This document shows, one piece after another, positions 1 through 6,185 of a DNA stretch of 6,376 nucleotides (position 1 is its first letter; every line of letters starts with the position of its first letter). Origin of the DNA: an uncultured Muribaculaceae bacterium (GTDB lineage: Bacteria; Bacteroidota; Bacteroidia; Bacteroidales; Muribaculaceae); NCBI GenBank assembly GCA_910578305.1, contig CAJTQH010000088.1:1-6376 (forward strand), written 5' to 3'. The position numbers and the translations under genes were made by a program. The notes under the pieces are model-generated. The model had not been told where the DNA came from and did no database searches. It saw nothing but the letters and a program-made list of their open reading frames with translations.

Positions 1-1
1 T

Positions 2-190
2 CTTCATATCGGAGCCGGACTTCGGTATGGGTGGCTGCGGCTGTTCCGTCGCGGACAGAAAGTGTCATACAGGCAAATCCGCTATGGTTCGGAAGATTTC
101 AATAACATAGACCATGCTGACAACAATCTTGCCAACGGATTTCTTGGCTTCCTTGTTCTCGCAGTGATTATAGTATTAATCGCCAAATAA
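2..190 (+). CDS. C-terminal fragment of an unidentified membrane-anchored protein (5' end outside the window)
   Basis: The reading frame is open from the window edge and gives 62 residues before a TAA at 188-190. I do not recognise the family. The visible part is a basic, aromatic stretch (GLRYGWLRLFRRGQK), then a polar Asn/Asp-rich segment, then a hydrophobic C-terminus (GFLGFLVLAVIIVLIAK). That last segment reads as one transmembrane helix with almost nothing after it, so the protein probably has a membrane-embedded tail or is the end of a polytopic protein. Only 8 bases separate its stop from the next start, which suggests co-transcription. A second frame is open to about 110 but is Cys/Ser-rich and stops, so this frame is preferred. 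The evidence is the uninterrupted frame, the helix and the tight spacing; there is no homology support. Confidence 0.6.
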   Translation, partial: LHIGAGLRYGWLRLFRRGQKVSYRQIRYGSEDFNNIDHADNNLANGFLGFLVLAVIIVLIAK

Positions 191-198
191 ATCTTGAC

Positions 199-1266
199 AT
201 GAAACTCACCAAAATAAAATATGGGATTATCAGTATTTTGTTGCTGACCATGTACATAAGCGTCTGTGCGCGGAACCTCAATGTGAGCGGACGCGTGGTC
301 GGTAAGTATGATGGAGAGCCATTGGTAAGCGTAATTGTCAAAGCCATTTTTGCCAATGGGAAAGACAGCATAGTGGATTGGACCGATGCCGATGGCAAGT
401 TTACTGCATCCGTTCCGGAAAACCAGCTTTTGAGATTCCAAGATGTCTGGTGGAAGGATACGATTGCTGTCGCTAAGGAAAATATGCTCATTGAAATGGA
501 AGATGGCGGAGAGTGGAAAAATCCATTGTGGATAGTAGATGATTCGATAGCAGATGTGGATTATCCGGACATATGGTATCAGTCGCCCTTCGGCGATGTT
601 TCATTGGAGACATTGATATGCGAAGCGATGCCGGTGTTGCAGGAACGTGATATTGAGAAAGTTGAACTTATTGACTCAACTCTCTGCATAAACAATATTT
701 TGATTAACGGCTTGTGTCGGGTCTGGACTAAACCGACATCAATCCATGTGATTGTTGATGGTGAGAATCGTGGTATTATAGAAGAATATCCTGGAAGATT
801 GGTTGGAAAAACAGGAGCGATAAAATATGCGTCTAACACACTTTTGATAGATAGTGTGATTGATGCTGTCGCGATTGATTCCGAAAAATTTTTGCTTACA
901 TCCTGCGGAAAGACAAAGAAAATGCTTGTAGTCACAACAGCAGGGCATTATCCATCAGTTGCAAAATCCGGTTTCAAGCCATATCAATATGATAATGGCG
1001 ATGATTATGTGTCGGACGGTCGTTACCGAATAGTCGATAAGGAAGGGAAGATAGGATATGCCACTAAGAACGGAGAGGTGATTATATCACCGCGCTTTGC
1101 CTTCGGATTCCCGTTTAAGAACGGCCGTGCAAAAGTGACCGATAGCGGACACCTCGAAGAAGTGAAAGGCAGCGATGGTGAATACCATTATTGGGTAAGC
1201 AACAGCTGGTATTGGATTGATAAAATGGGGAATAGACTTGGAATGGAAAATGAAACTGACCGATAA
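199..1266 (+). CDS. Secreted protein: CarboxypepD_reg-like domain, TonB-plug-like domain and WG-repeat-like tail, no barrel
   Basis: This 355-residue protein has a Sec signal peptide: a Lys-rich start, a hydrophobic core at 9-22 and a likely cut after Ala24 (VCA/RN). Residues 27-95 look like a carboxypeptidase-D regulatory-like beta-sandwich, with LNVSGRVV, a GEPL turn and TDADGKF at 62-68. Residues 134-249 follow the layout of the plug of SusC-like TonB-dependent receptors: SLETLI at 135-140, ILINGLCRVW at 167-176 where 'IRG' plugs have their core strand, VIVDG at 184-188, and SVIDAVAIDS with LVVTTAG at 219-249 where plugs carry 'DIESIEVLKDA...VIxVTT'. Residues 274-348 resemble WG repeats (RIVDKEGKIGYATKNGEVI, then SWYWIDKMGNRLG). 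A receptor would need a barrel of several hundred residues after the plug; none is present. A periplasmic or surface-associated binding role is inference. Its 3' end overlaps the next gene by 17 bases. Confidence 0.85.
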   Translation: MKLTKIKYGIISILLLTMYISVCARNLNVSGRVVGKYDGEPLVSVIVKAIFANGKDSIVDWTDADGKFTASVPENQLLRFQDVWWKDTIAVAKENMLIEMEDGGEWKNPLWIVDDSIADVDYPDIWYQSPFGDVSLETLICEAMPVLQERDIEKVELIDSTLCINNILINGLCRVWTKPTSIHVIVDGENRGIIEEYPGRLVGKTGAIKYASNTLLIDSVIDAVAIDSEKFLLTSCGKTKKMLVVTTAGHYPSVAKSGFKPYQYDNGDDYVSDGRYRIVDKEGKIGYATKNGEVIISPRFAFGFPFKNGRAKVTDSGHLEEVKGSDGEYHYWVSNSWYWIDKMGNRLGMENETDR

Positions 1267-1272
1267 ACGATT
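1249..1272 (+). repeat. Overlapping-gene junction module, copy 1
   Basis: This 24-base segment reads AATGAAACTGACC, then G, then ATAAA, then C, then GATT. It recurs at 2036-2059 with only those two single bases changed. In one frame it encodes the last residues of the upstream protein (Asn-Glu-Thr-Asp-Arg-stop); in the other it is the start of the downstream protein (Met-Lys-Leu-Thr-Asp-Lys-Arg-Phe). The overlap between the two genes is 17 bases, 1250-1266. Confidence 0.85.
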
Positions 1273-2053
1273 TTGGATATTTGAGGCATTATCTCTTGTA
1301 TGTGGAGAGTTAACTTTCTGCATCGCTGCTGGAATTTGGTTTGCACTATCTCAAGTTAATTGGTTTTCAGAATGGATATTCCAATGTGCTATTTTGGGAT
1401 GCTGGGCTTTAGGAGCCCTCCTTTCATGGCTGACAACCAAAAACACACATAATGTTACATTCAGAACATATATATGGACTAATTGCGTGTATTTGGCTTT
1501 AACAATTTACAATGTCAGCAACGGAGACGCATCGATAAACGGTTGGTATATAATGTTCTGCTTAGGATTTGCCATTGTTTCTTTACCGGCATTTGTCTTG
1601 ATGACAATTATTTACACCAAAATCAACCAAGTAACCGACAGAATAAAGGCTATCGGACTGGTTATGCTGACAGCATTGCCTCTTGTGGTTATAAATCTTA
1701 TGGGAAGTAACTTAGGAATTGGTAAAGAGGATATGATAAAGGATGTTGCAAATGAAGTTATCGGTATGGTTGATAATTTCAAAGATAAGAATGGACGACT
1801 ACCTGTCGGACTTCATGAGATAGGAACTCCTTTCGAGGGAATTAATGAGACATACGAATACAAGGATTATATTTTTTATTACGAACCCCAAAAAGATGGC
1901 TTTTATTGGCTGACCATTACATTCGGTCCTGATGAGAATTATTGTTACAGTTCTAAAAATAAGTCCTGGATATGGGATTGTGATTCTGTTCAAGTAGAAA
2001 TGTACAAAAAATATGATCTCGATATTGATCCTTACAATGAAACTGACCCATAA
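1250..2053 (+). CDS. Five-helix inner-membrane protein with a pseudopilin-like C-terminal periplasmic domain
   Basis: I chose ATG 1250 (267 residues) over in-frame ATG 1217 because it begins MKLTDKRFW, matching the MKLT starts of both neighbouring ORFs, and cuts the overlap with the upstream gene to 17 bases. Helices are predicted by eye at about 13-35, 42-62, 72-90, 98-122 and 132-152. Basic residues sit at the N-terminus and in the loops after helices 2 and 4, so the positive-inside rule puts the N-terminus in the cytoplasm and the roughly 110-residue C-terminal part in the periplasm. That part (NFKDKNGRLPVGLHEIG near 176-192, then YYEPQKDGFYWLTITFG and a closing YSSKNKSWIWD) resembles the soluble end of GspG-type pseudopilins and related small beta domains, but there is no pilin leader, so it is not a pilus subunit. 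It is AT-rich (about 35% GC in the sampled line 1261-1320). The family is not recognised and the function is unknown. Confidence 0.8.
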   Translation: MKLTDKRFWIFEALSLVCGELTFCIAAGIWFALSQVNWFSEWIFQCAILGCWALGALLSWLTTKNTHNVTFRTYIWTNCVYLALTIYNVSNGDASINGWYIMFCLGFAIVSLPAFVLMTIIYTKINQVTDRIKAIGLVMLTALPLVVINLMGSNLGIGKEDMIKDVANEVIGMVDNFKDKNGRLPVGLHEIGTPFEGINETYEYKDYIFYYEPQKDGFYWLTITFGPDENYCYSSKNKSWIWDCDSVQVEMYKKYDLDIDPYNETDP

Positions 2054-2059
2054 AAGATT
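2036..2059 (+). repeat. Overlapping-gene junction module, copy 2
   Basis: This is the second copy of the 24-base module at 1249-1272, with 22 of 24 bases identical. The variable bases here are C (Asp becomes His downstream, and Arg becomes Pro upstream) and A. It again joins an upstream C-terminus (Asn-Glu-Thr-Asp-Pro-stop) to a downstream start (Met-Lys-Leu-Thr-His-Lys-Arg-Phe) with a 17-base overlap at 2037-2053. The sequence on either side is not otherwise similar between copies, so this is not a duplication of whole genes. Confidence 0.85.
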
Positions 2060-2131
2060 CCTGACAGCGTGGAATGTGTTGCCCGTTCTCATAGCCGGAT
2101 GTTGCATATCTGAGAGGGCTGACGGGGATTT

Positions 2132-2143
2132 TGATTATAATCA
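2132..2143. other. 12-base perfect palindrome, possible operator
   Basis: TGATTATAATCA is identical to its own reverse complement. It lies about 70 bases upstream of the promoter-like element of the YfhO gene and inside the remnant ORF. Its symmetry would suit a dimeric regulator, but no such regulator is encoded here and only one copy was seen. A chance AT-rich palindrome is possible. Confidence 0.3.
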
Positions 2144-2156
2144 GGCTCCACACCGC

Positions 2157-2174
2157 ATGGACATATCCATTTTT
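2157..2174 (+). terminator. Weak hairpin followed by a T run, candidate terminator of the left gene string
   Basis: ATGGA at 2157-2161 pairs with TCCAT at 2166-2170 around the loop CATA, and a run of five T (2170-2174) follows. The five-pair stem is short and only moderately GC-rich, so it is a weak intrinsic terminator at best. Its place between the AT-rich gene string and the promoter-like segment of the next gene is what makes it plausible. Confidence 0.3.
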
Positions 2175-2200
2175 ATACTGGTCGAGCACAGAGGTCATGG

Positions 2201-2220
2201 AAAAATTTTGTAGCTTTACA
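2201..2220 (+). promoter_or_regulatory. Bacteroidales-type promoter -7 element upstream of the YfhO gene
   Basis: The stretch AAAAATTTTG followed by TAGCTTTACA resembles the region around the Bacteroidetes primary sigma factor's -7 element (TAnnTTTG). TAGCTTTA at 2211-2218 matches five of the six fixed positions. The coding start follows at 2244, giving a leader of roughly 20 bases. I did not find a clear TTG-type -33 element at the usual spacing, so this is a moderate call. No Shine-Dalgarno sequence precedes the ATG, as is usual in this phylum. Confidence 0.45.
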
Positions 2221-2243
2221 CTCTGATTTAATGTATAGCATTC

Positions 2244-4760
2244 ATGGAAAAAATCAAGCAGATATTTACAAGCAGAAGATTTTGGGGAGTGATAGCCTCC
2301 ATTGTGGTAATGGCACTGGTATCACTTCTGTATTTTTACCCGGACGACGTGCAGGGCAATGTGCTCCGGCAGCACGATATGCAGCAGGGAGCGGCCAACG
2401 GACACGAAGTGCAGCTTTATGAACAGCAGACAGGCGAGACATCGCGCTGGACTAACGCCTTGTTTGGCGGCATGCCCACGTTTCAGATAAGCCCGAGCTA
2501 TCCGTCAAATTCGCTTTTCAGCTGGATCAATAAGGCTATGGGACTTGGCTTGCCATATCCGGCCGATATGCTGTTTATGATGATGGCCGGATTTTTCATT
2601 TTGCTCATTGCATTAAGAATGAGATGGTATGTGGCACTTATCGGAGCCATAGGCTATGGTCTGTCGAGCTATTTCATAATCATAATCGGCGCCGGACACC
2701 TGTGGAAATTCATCACTCTGGCCTATATCCCGCCGACAATCGCGGGCATAGTGCTATGCTATCGGGGCCGATATCTGCTCGGGGCTTCTCTTGCAGCATT
2801 GTTTGCCATGCTTCAGATATCTAGCAATCATGTGCAGATGACTTATTACTTCATGTTTGTCATAGTCGGCATGGTCATAGCCTATGCCATCACTGCTTGG
2901 CGCGAAAAGCAGATGCGGCGATGGAGTAAAGCCACCGGCATACTCGCAGTAGCGGCCGCCTTGGCGGTAACCGCCAATCTGCCGTCGCTGTACAACACTT
3001 ACGAATATTCAAAAGAGACCATACGCGGCGGGCATTCCGAACTGACAAAACCCGGAAACGATGCTATCGACGGCGGCCTCGACCGTGCCTACATCACGCA
3101 GTACAGCTATGGAGGAGCCGAGACATTCACTCTCCTTATCCCGAATGTGAAAGGTGGCGCAAGCATCAAGCCCGAACAAGGCCGCAACATACTCATGTCG
3201 CTTGACCGGCTGCCCGACGCACAGACGATGCAGCTATCCGATCAAGACCGATACATACTGAGCCAGCTGCCCCAATATTTCGGCGAGCCGGAACTGACCA
3301 ACGGCCCCGTATATGTCGGTGCGCTGATTGTGGCACTGTTCCTTCTCGGCTGTGTCATAGTGCGTGGCCCCATGAAGTGGACCATGATTGTACTCACGCT
3401 GCTGTCGATCGGTCTTGCACTCGGCCGCAATCTCATGTGGCTTACCGATCTGATGATTGACTATATGCCTATGTACAGCAAATTCCGCACGCCTGAGAGC
3501 ATATTGGTCATCGCGGAATTTACCATGCCGCTGATGGCGGCTCTCGCATTGCAGAAACTTCTTGAGGGCGATCCCACTGCCACATGGAAGCGATATCGCA
3601 AGGCTATACTATGGACGTTTGGCCCGGTGCTTGCCGTGTGCCTGCTGGGCGTGATAGCTCCGGGCATATTCGGCAACGCGATCACCCCCGACGAGATGTC
3701 GATGGGTCTTGCTGATTTCCCATCGGCCTACAACGCCGTGGAGCAGCTCCGACTGGGCATGGTGGCCGACGACTGCATGCGCAGCTTTATAATCGTAGGC
3801 GTGGCACTGGGTCTTCTCGCATTGTACTTCTACCGAAAACTCAGCATGACGGTAGTGGTAATCGGATCGGGCATACTGGTGCTCGGTGACCTGTTTATGG
3901 TCAACAAGCGCTATCTCGATCACGACAGCTTCACTCCTGCCCGTGTCGTTGCCGATCCCGACGATGCATTCCCGCTTACGGCGTCGGATCGTCAGATACT
4001 GGCCGACACCACCAGCAACTACCGCGTGATGGAATTCGGTCGATTCAGCGATGCTTCACCCTCCTACCGCCACAAGACCATCGGTGGATATCATGCGGCG
4101 AAGCTCACCAGATATCAGGACATGATCGAGTATTATTTCACCAGCCGCGAACATGACATGACAGCGGCGCTCAACATGCTCAACGCCCGATGGCTCGTGG
4201 GCGATCCGAATGCCGGCGCTCAGTTCAATCCCGACGCTATGGGCAACGCTTGGTTTGTCGACAAGGTGACATACGTAGATACGCCCGACAGCGAGATAGC
4301 TGCTGTCGAGACCCTCGATCTGCCGGCCGAGGCAGTAGCCGACAAACGCTTTGCCGACATACTCGGCAGCTCCCGGATAAAGTCGGAGGGCGACACTATA
4401 TATCAGACATCTTATGCTCCCGACCGCCTGACCTATCACGCCACCACAGCTAAAGGCGGTGTAGCGGTGTTCTCGGAGGTGTATTTCCCCTGGGGATGGC
4501 ATGCCACCATCGACGGACAACCCGCCAAGATAGGCCGTGTCAACTATGTGTTGCGCGCCATGGACATACCGGCAGGCAGCCACACGATAGAGATGAGATT
4601 TGAGCCCCGGTCGCTGAAGTCGACATCTACGGCAGCCTACGTTGCTATAATAATAATCTATCTGGCTCTGATAGCAGCCATAGTGCTCGCAGTGGCCGAC
4701 AAGCGTAAACAGGATAACGATGACAGCACCACGGATTCAAAATCTCCGTTGGAGCATTAA
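2244..4760 (+). CDS. YfhO family membrane protein, probable GT-C-fold glycosyltransferase
   Basis: This 838-residue polytopic protein has the length and motifs of Bacteroidetes YfhO proteins. A first helix at about 15-32 is followed by a periplasmic loop with DVQGNVLRQHD (Asp45 is a candidate for the acidic residue that GT-C enzymes carry in this loop) and RWTNALFGGMPTFQI at 68-82. Further family landmarks are GAGHLWK at 149-155, YEYSKETIRGG at 253-263, and YRHKTIGGYHAAKLTRY at 608-624. After the helical core comes a periplasmic beta-sandwich (VAVFSEVYFPWGW at 740-752), then a last helix at about 799-819 and a charged cytoplasmic tail. In Bacillus, YfhO has been linked to glycosylation of lipoteichoic acid; Bacteroidales lack that polymer, so donor and acceptor here are unknown, perhaps an undecaprenyl-linked sugar and an envelope glycan (inference). 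It appears to have its own promoter, and its end overlaps the next gene by 41 bases. Confidence 0.93.
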   Translation: MEKIKQIFTSRRFWGVIASIVVMALVSLLYFYPDDVQGNVLRQHDMQQGAANGHEVQLYEQQTGETSRWTNALFGGMPTFQISPSYPSNSLFSWINKAMGLGLPYPADMLFMMMAGFFILLIALRMRWYVALIGAIGYGLSSYFIIIIGAGHLWKFITLAYIPPTIAGIVLCYRGRYLLGASLAALFAMLQISSNHVQMTYYFMFVIVGMVIAYAITAWREKQMRRWSKATGILAVAAALAVTANLPSLYNTYEYSKETIRGGHSELTKPGNDAIDGGLDRAYITQYSYGGAETFTLLIPNVKGGASIKPEQGRNILMSLDRLPDAQTMQLSDQDRYILSQLPQYFGEPELTNGPVYVGALIVALFLLGCVIVRGPMKWTMIVLTLLSIGLALGRNLMWLTDLMIDYMPMYSKFRTPESILVIAEFTMPLMAALALQKLLEGDPTATWKRYRKAILWTFGPVLAVCLLGVIAPGIFGNAITPDEMSMGLADFPSAYNAVEQLRLGMVADDCMRSFIIVGVALGLLALYFYRKLSMTVVVIGSGILVLGDLFMVNKRYLDHDSFTPARVVADPDDAFPLTASDRQILADTTSNYRVMEFGRFSDASPSYRHKTIGGYHAAKLTRYQDMIEYYFTSREHDMTAALNMLNARWLVGDPNAGAQFNPDAMGNAWFVDKVTYVDTPDSEIAAVETLDLPAEAVADKRFADILGSSRIKSEGDTIYQTSYAPDRLTYHATTAKGGVAVFSEVYFPWGWHATIDGQPAKIGRVNYVLRAMDIPAGSHTIEMRFEPRSLKSTSTAAYVAIIIIYLALIAAIVLAVADKRKQDNDDSTTDSKSPLEH

Positions 4761-5271
4761 GAACCTGCTTTCGGTGCCACGGCGTCTGGCACGCAGACGG
4801 GGCTTCGGCATACATTCGCCGTTTGCCTTCGATTTCGTACGCCGTGTCATAGCCCAGCCATGCAATTATTATTGCTATCCGACTATCGACAATATAGCAC
4901 GGAAAGAACATGTCAAAGCATCCCGACTGAGGCTTCTGTTCAGGCTGTCGCTATATTTCCGTCCGCAGACATTCGCCACACTGACTGATAGCGACGGCGC
5001 ATACCGGCGTATAATAAATCTCGGATGTCCGTCAGCCAAAGAGAGCGGCAGTGCCGATGCGGCATTCATGTTGGTGGTAGAAAACGGACACACCGCCGAG
5101 GCGGCGGCATGCGTGGGCCGAGGCGGTACAGTGATAGTGATGAACCGGTCCGAAGATGTGGACACTATATGGCGCACTACCACTACGGGCATGCTATTCA
5201 AGGGAAGCGACATAGCCATATTCGTAGGGATGAGACATCTGCCGCACCAGCAATTCAGAATATGGATCTGA
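4720..5271 (+). CDS. Short, degenerate SAM-dependent methyltransferase-like protein
   Basis: This 183-residue protein begins in the last 41 bases of the YfhO gene; no other in-frame ATG occurs before the conserved part. After a basic N-terminus it carries GFGIHSPFAFDFV at 28-40, a signature I associate with a family of small Bacteroidales proteins annotated as class I SAM methyltransferases, then a Tyr-rich segment (NYYCYP, 49-54) and LLFRLSLYFRPQTF at 72-85. At the end, GMLFKGSDIAIFV and LPHQQFRIWI match the final strands of that family. The expected SAM-binding motif I (normally like LEIGTSxG after the first strand) is replaced by TFATLTDSDG at 84-93, and the middle is shorter than in a usual 230-250-residue member. 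It may therefore not bind SAM. It is cytoplasmic by sequence, with no signal or helix. Its stop is 5 bases before the preferred XerD start. Substrate and role are unknown. Confidence 0.8.
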   Translation: MTAPRIQNLRWSIKNLLSVPRRLARRRGFGIHSPFAFDFVRRVIAQPCNYYCYPTIDNIARKEHVKASRLRLLFRLSLYFRPQTFATLTDSDGAYRRIINLGCPSAKESGSADAAFMLVVENGHTAEAAACVGRGGTVIVMNRSEDVDTIWRTTTTGMLFKGSDIAIFVGMRHLPHQQFRIWI

Positions 5272-5276
5272 GAGCA

Positions 5277-6185
5277 ATGAGAAGCATATCCGACATACCG
5301 AGGATGCTCGATGACTTCGGAGCATATCTCATGCTTGAACGAGGCCTGAGCCAGAACACTCGTGAATGTTATAGAAGCGACGTAAACAAACTGCTGTCAT
5401 ACCTGTCAGACACATCCACCACCATACGTGACACAACGCTTGAAGATCTGCAAGGATTCGCCGCAGATCTATTTGATATCGGTGTCGCATCGTCATCACA
5501 AGCCCGTATCATCTCAGGTGTCAAATCATTTTTCCGGTTTCTCACACTCGAGGGATACATAGAACACAACCCGTCGCTGCTGCTCGAAAGTCCGCATCTC
5601 GGACGCAAGCTACCCGAAGTGCTCTCTATTGAAGAAATTGACCGCATGATTGCCGCCATAGACATGAGCACAGCCGAAGGACAGCGAAACAGAGCCATAA
5701 TGGAGACCCTCTACGGATGTGGACTACGAGTCTCCGAACTAATAAACCTCGAATTGTCTAAAGTCTTTTTCGACGAGCAATATGTGCTTGTAAGAGGAAA
5801 AGGCAACAAAGAGCGCATAGTACCTATATCTCCGGCAGCTGCTGATGAAATAAAAGAATATTTACCACAACGCGCCATGCTCAATATCAAAGCCGGAGAA
5901 GACCACATACTGTTTCTCAATCGGCGCGGTCACCGCCTTACACGCGTAATGATATTTTACATCATAAAGAACCTTGCTGCCGCAGCCGACATACGCAAAG
6001 AGATATCGCCACATACCCTACGGCACTCATTCGCCACACATCTTCTTGAAGGAGGAGCCAATCTAAGGGCCATACAGCAGATGCTGGGTCATGAGAGCAT
6101 CGCTACCACTGAAATATATATTCACATCGACCGCAGTCGCCTGCGACAGGAAATATTGCGATATCATCCCCGCAATTCAAAATAA
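5277..6185 (+). CDS. xerD: Site-specific tyrosine recombinase XerD
   Basis: XerD works with XerC at the dif site to resolve chromosome dimers, under control of FtsK at the division septum. From ATG 5277 it has 302 residues. Residues 10-95 form the N-terminal SAM-like core-binding domain (LERGLSQNTRECYRSDVNKL, then ARIISGVKSFFRFL). The catalytic domain runs from about 112 to the end and holds all six active-site residues: Arg151 in GCGLRVSEL, Lys175 in GKGNKER, His246 and Arg249 in HTLRHSFATHLLEGG, His272 in MLGHES, and the nucleophile Tyr281. Length and the IGRKLP-type linker (here LGRKLPEVLS) fit the housekeeping Bacteroidales XerD, not a phage or transposon integrase. ATG 5262 is in frame, would add five residues and overlap the upstream gene by 10 bases, and is almost equally possible. 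An ORF extension back to 5025 runs antiphase through the upstream gene and is not credible. Confidence 0.95.
   Translation: MRSISDIPRMLDDFGAYLMLERGLSQNTRECYRSDVNKLLSYLSDTSTTIRDTTLEDLQGFAADLFDIGVASSSQARIISGVKSFFRFLTLEGYIEHNPSLLLESPHLGRKLPEVLSIEEIDRMIAAIDMSTAEGQRNRAIMETLYGCGLRVSELINLELSKVFFDEQYVLVRGKGNKERIVPISPAAADEIKEYLPQRAMLNIKAGEDHILFLNRRGHRLTRVMIFYIIKNLAAAADIRKEISPHTLRHSFATHLLEGGANLRAIQQMLGHESIATTEIYIHIDRSRLRQEILRYHPRNSK

Larger units (their letters stand above)
2037..2213 (+). pseudogene. Short lipoprotein-like ORF, probably the 5' remnant of a truncated gene
   Basis: From ATG 2037 the ORF encodes 58 residues; an ATG at 2013 is in frame, but the MKLT start fits the junction module. Residues 1-21 form a lipoprotein signal peptide (MKLTHKRF, then the hydrophobic AWNVLPVLIAG) with a good lipobox, IAG-Cys22. 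The mature part would have only about 36 residues, with no recognisable domain. Its second half is crowded with non-coding-looking elements: a palindrome at 2132-2143, a hairpin with a T run at 2157-2174, and part of the promoter-like segment before the next gene. The other two frames are stop-rich here, so a simple frameshift does not restore a longer protein. The best reading is the start of a lipoprotein gene whose body was lost, leaving a chance in-frame tail; a genuine tiny lipoprotein remains possible. Confidence 0.5.

Noticed and set aside
1217..1249. Earlier in-frame ATG for the five-helix membrane protein
   Set aside because: It would lengthen the overlap to 50 bases, and the MKLT start at 1250 matches the starts of the flanking ORFs.
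2275..2290. Shared RFW-coding word between the YfhO start and the five-helix protein start, as a third junction module
   Set aside because: Only about 8 bases match, the MKLT part and upstream overlap are absent, and a basic-aromatic start before a first helix is common.
2231..2422. Small + strand ORF overlapping the start of the YfhO gene
   Set aside because: Its low-complexity Ala/Arg/Gly end and complete overlap with family-conserved YfhO sequence mark it as a shadow.
4056..4583. 175-codon open frame on the minus strand inside the YfhO gene
   Set aside because: It is rich in His, Gly, Val and Arg with no domain, and lies fully antisense to a well-supported GC-rich gene, so it is a shadow frame.
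5025..5276. Long N-terminal extension of the XerD frame
   Set aside because: It is Arg/His-rich, runs out of phase through the methyltransferase-like gene, and XerD similarity begins only after about 5277.
5277..6185. Tyrosine recombinase as a mobile-element or phase-variation integrase
   Set aside because: Length, motif set and neighbours fit housekeeping XerD, and no attachment site, invertible repeat pair or cargo is visible.
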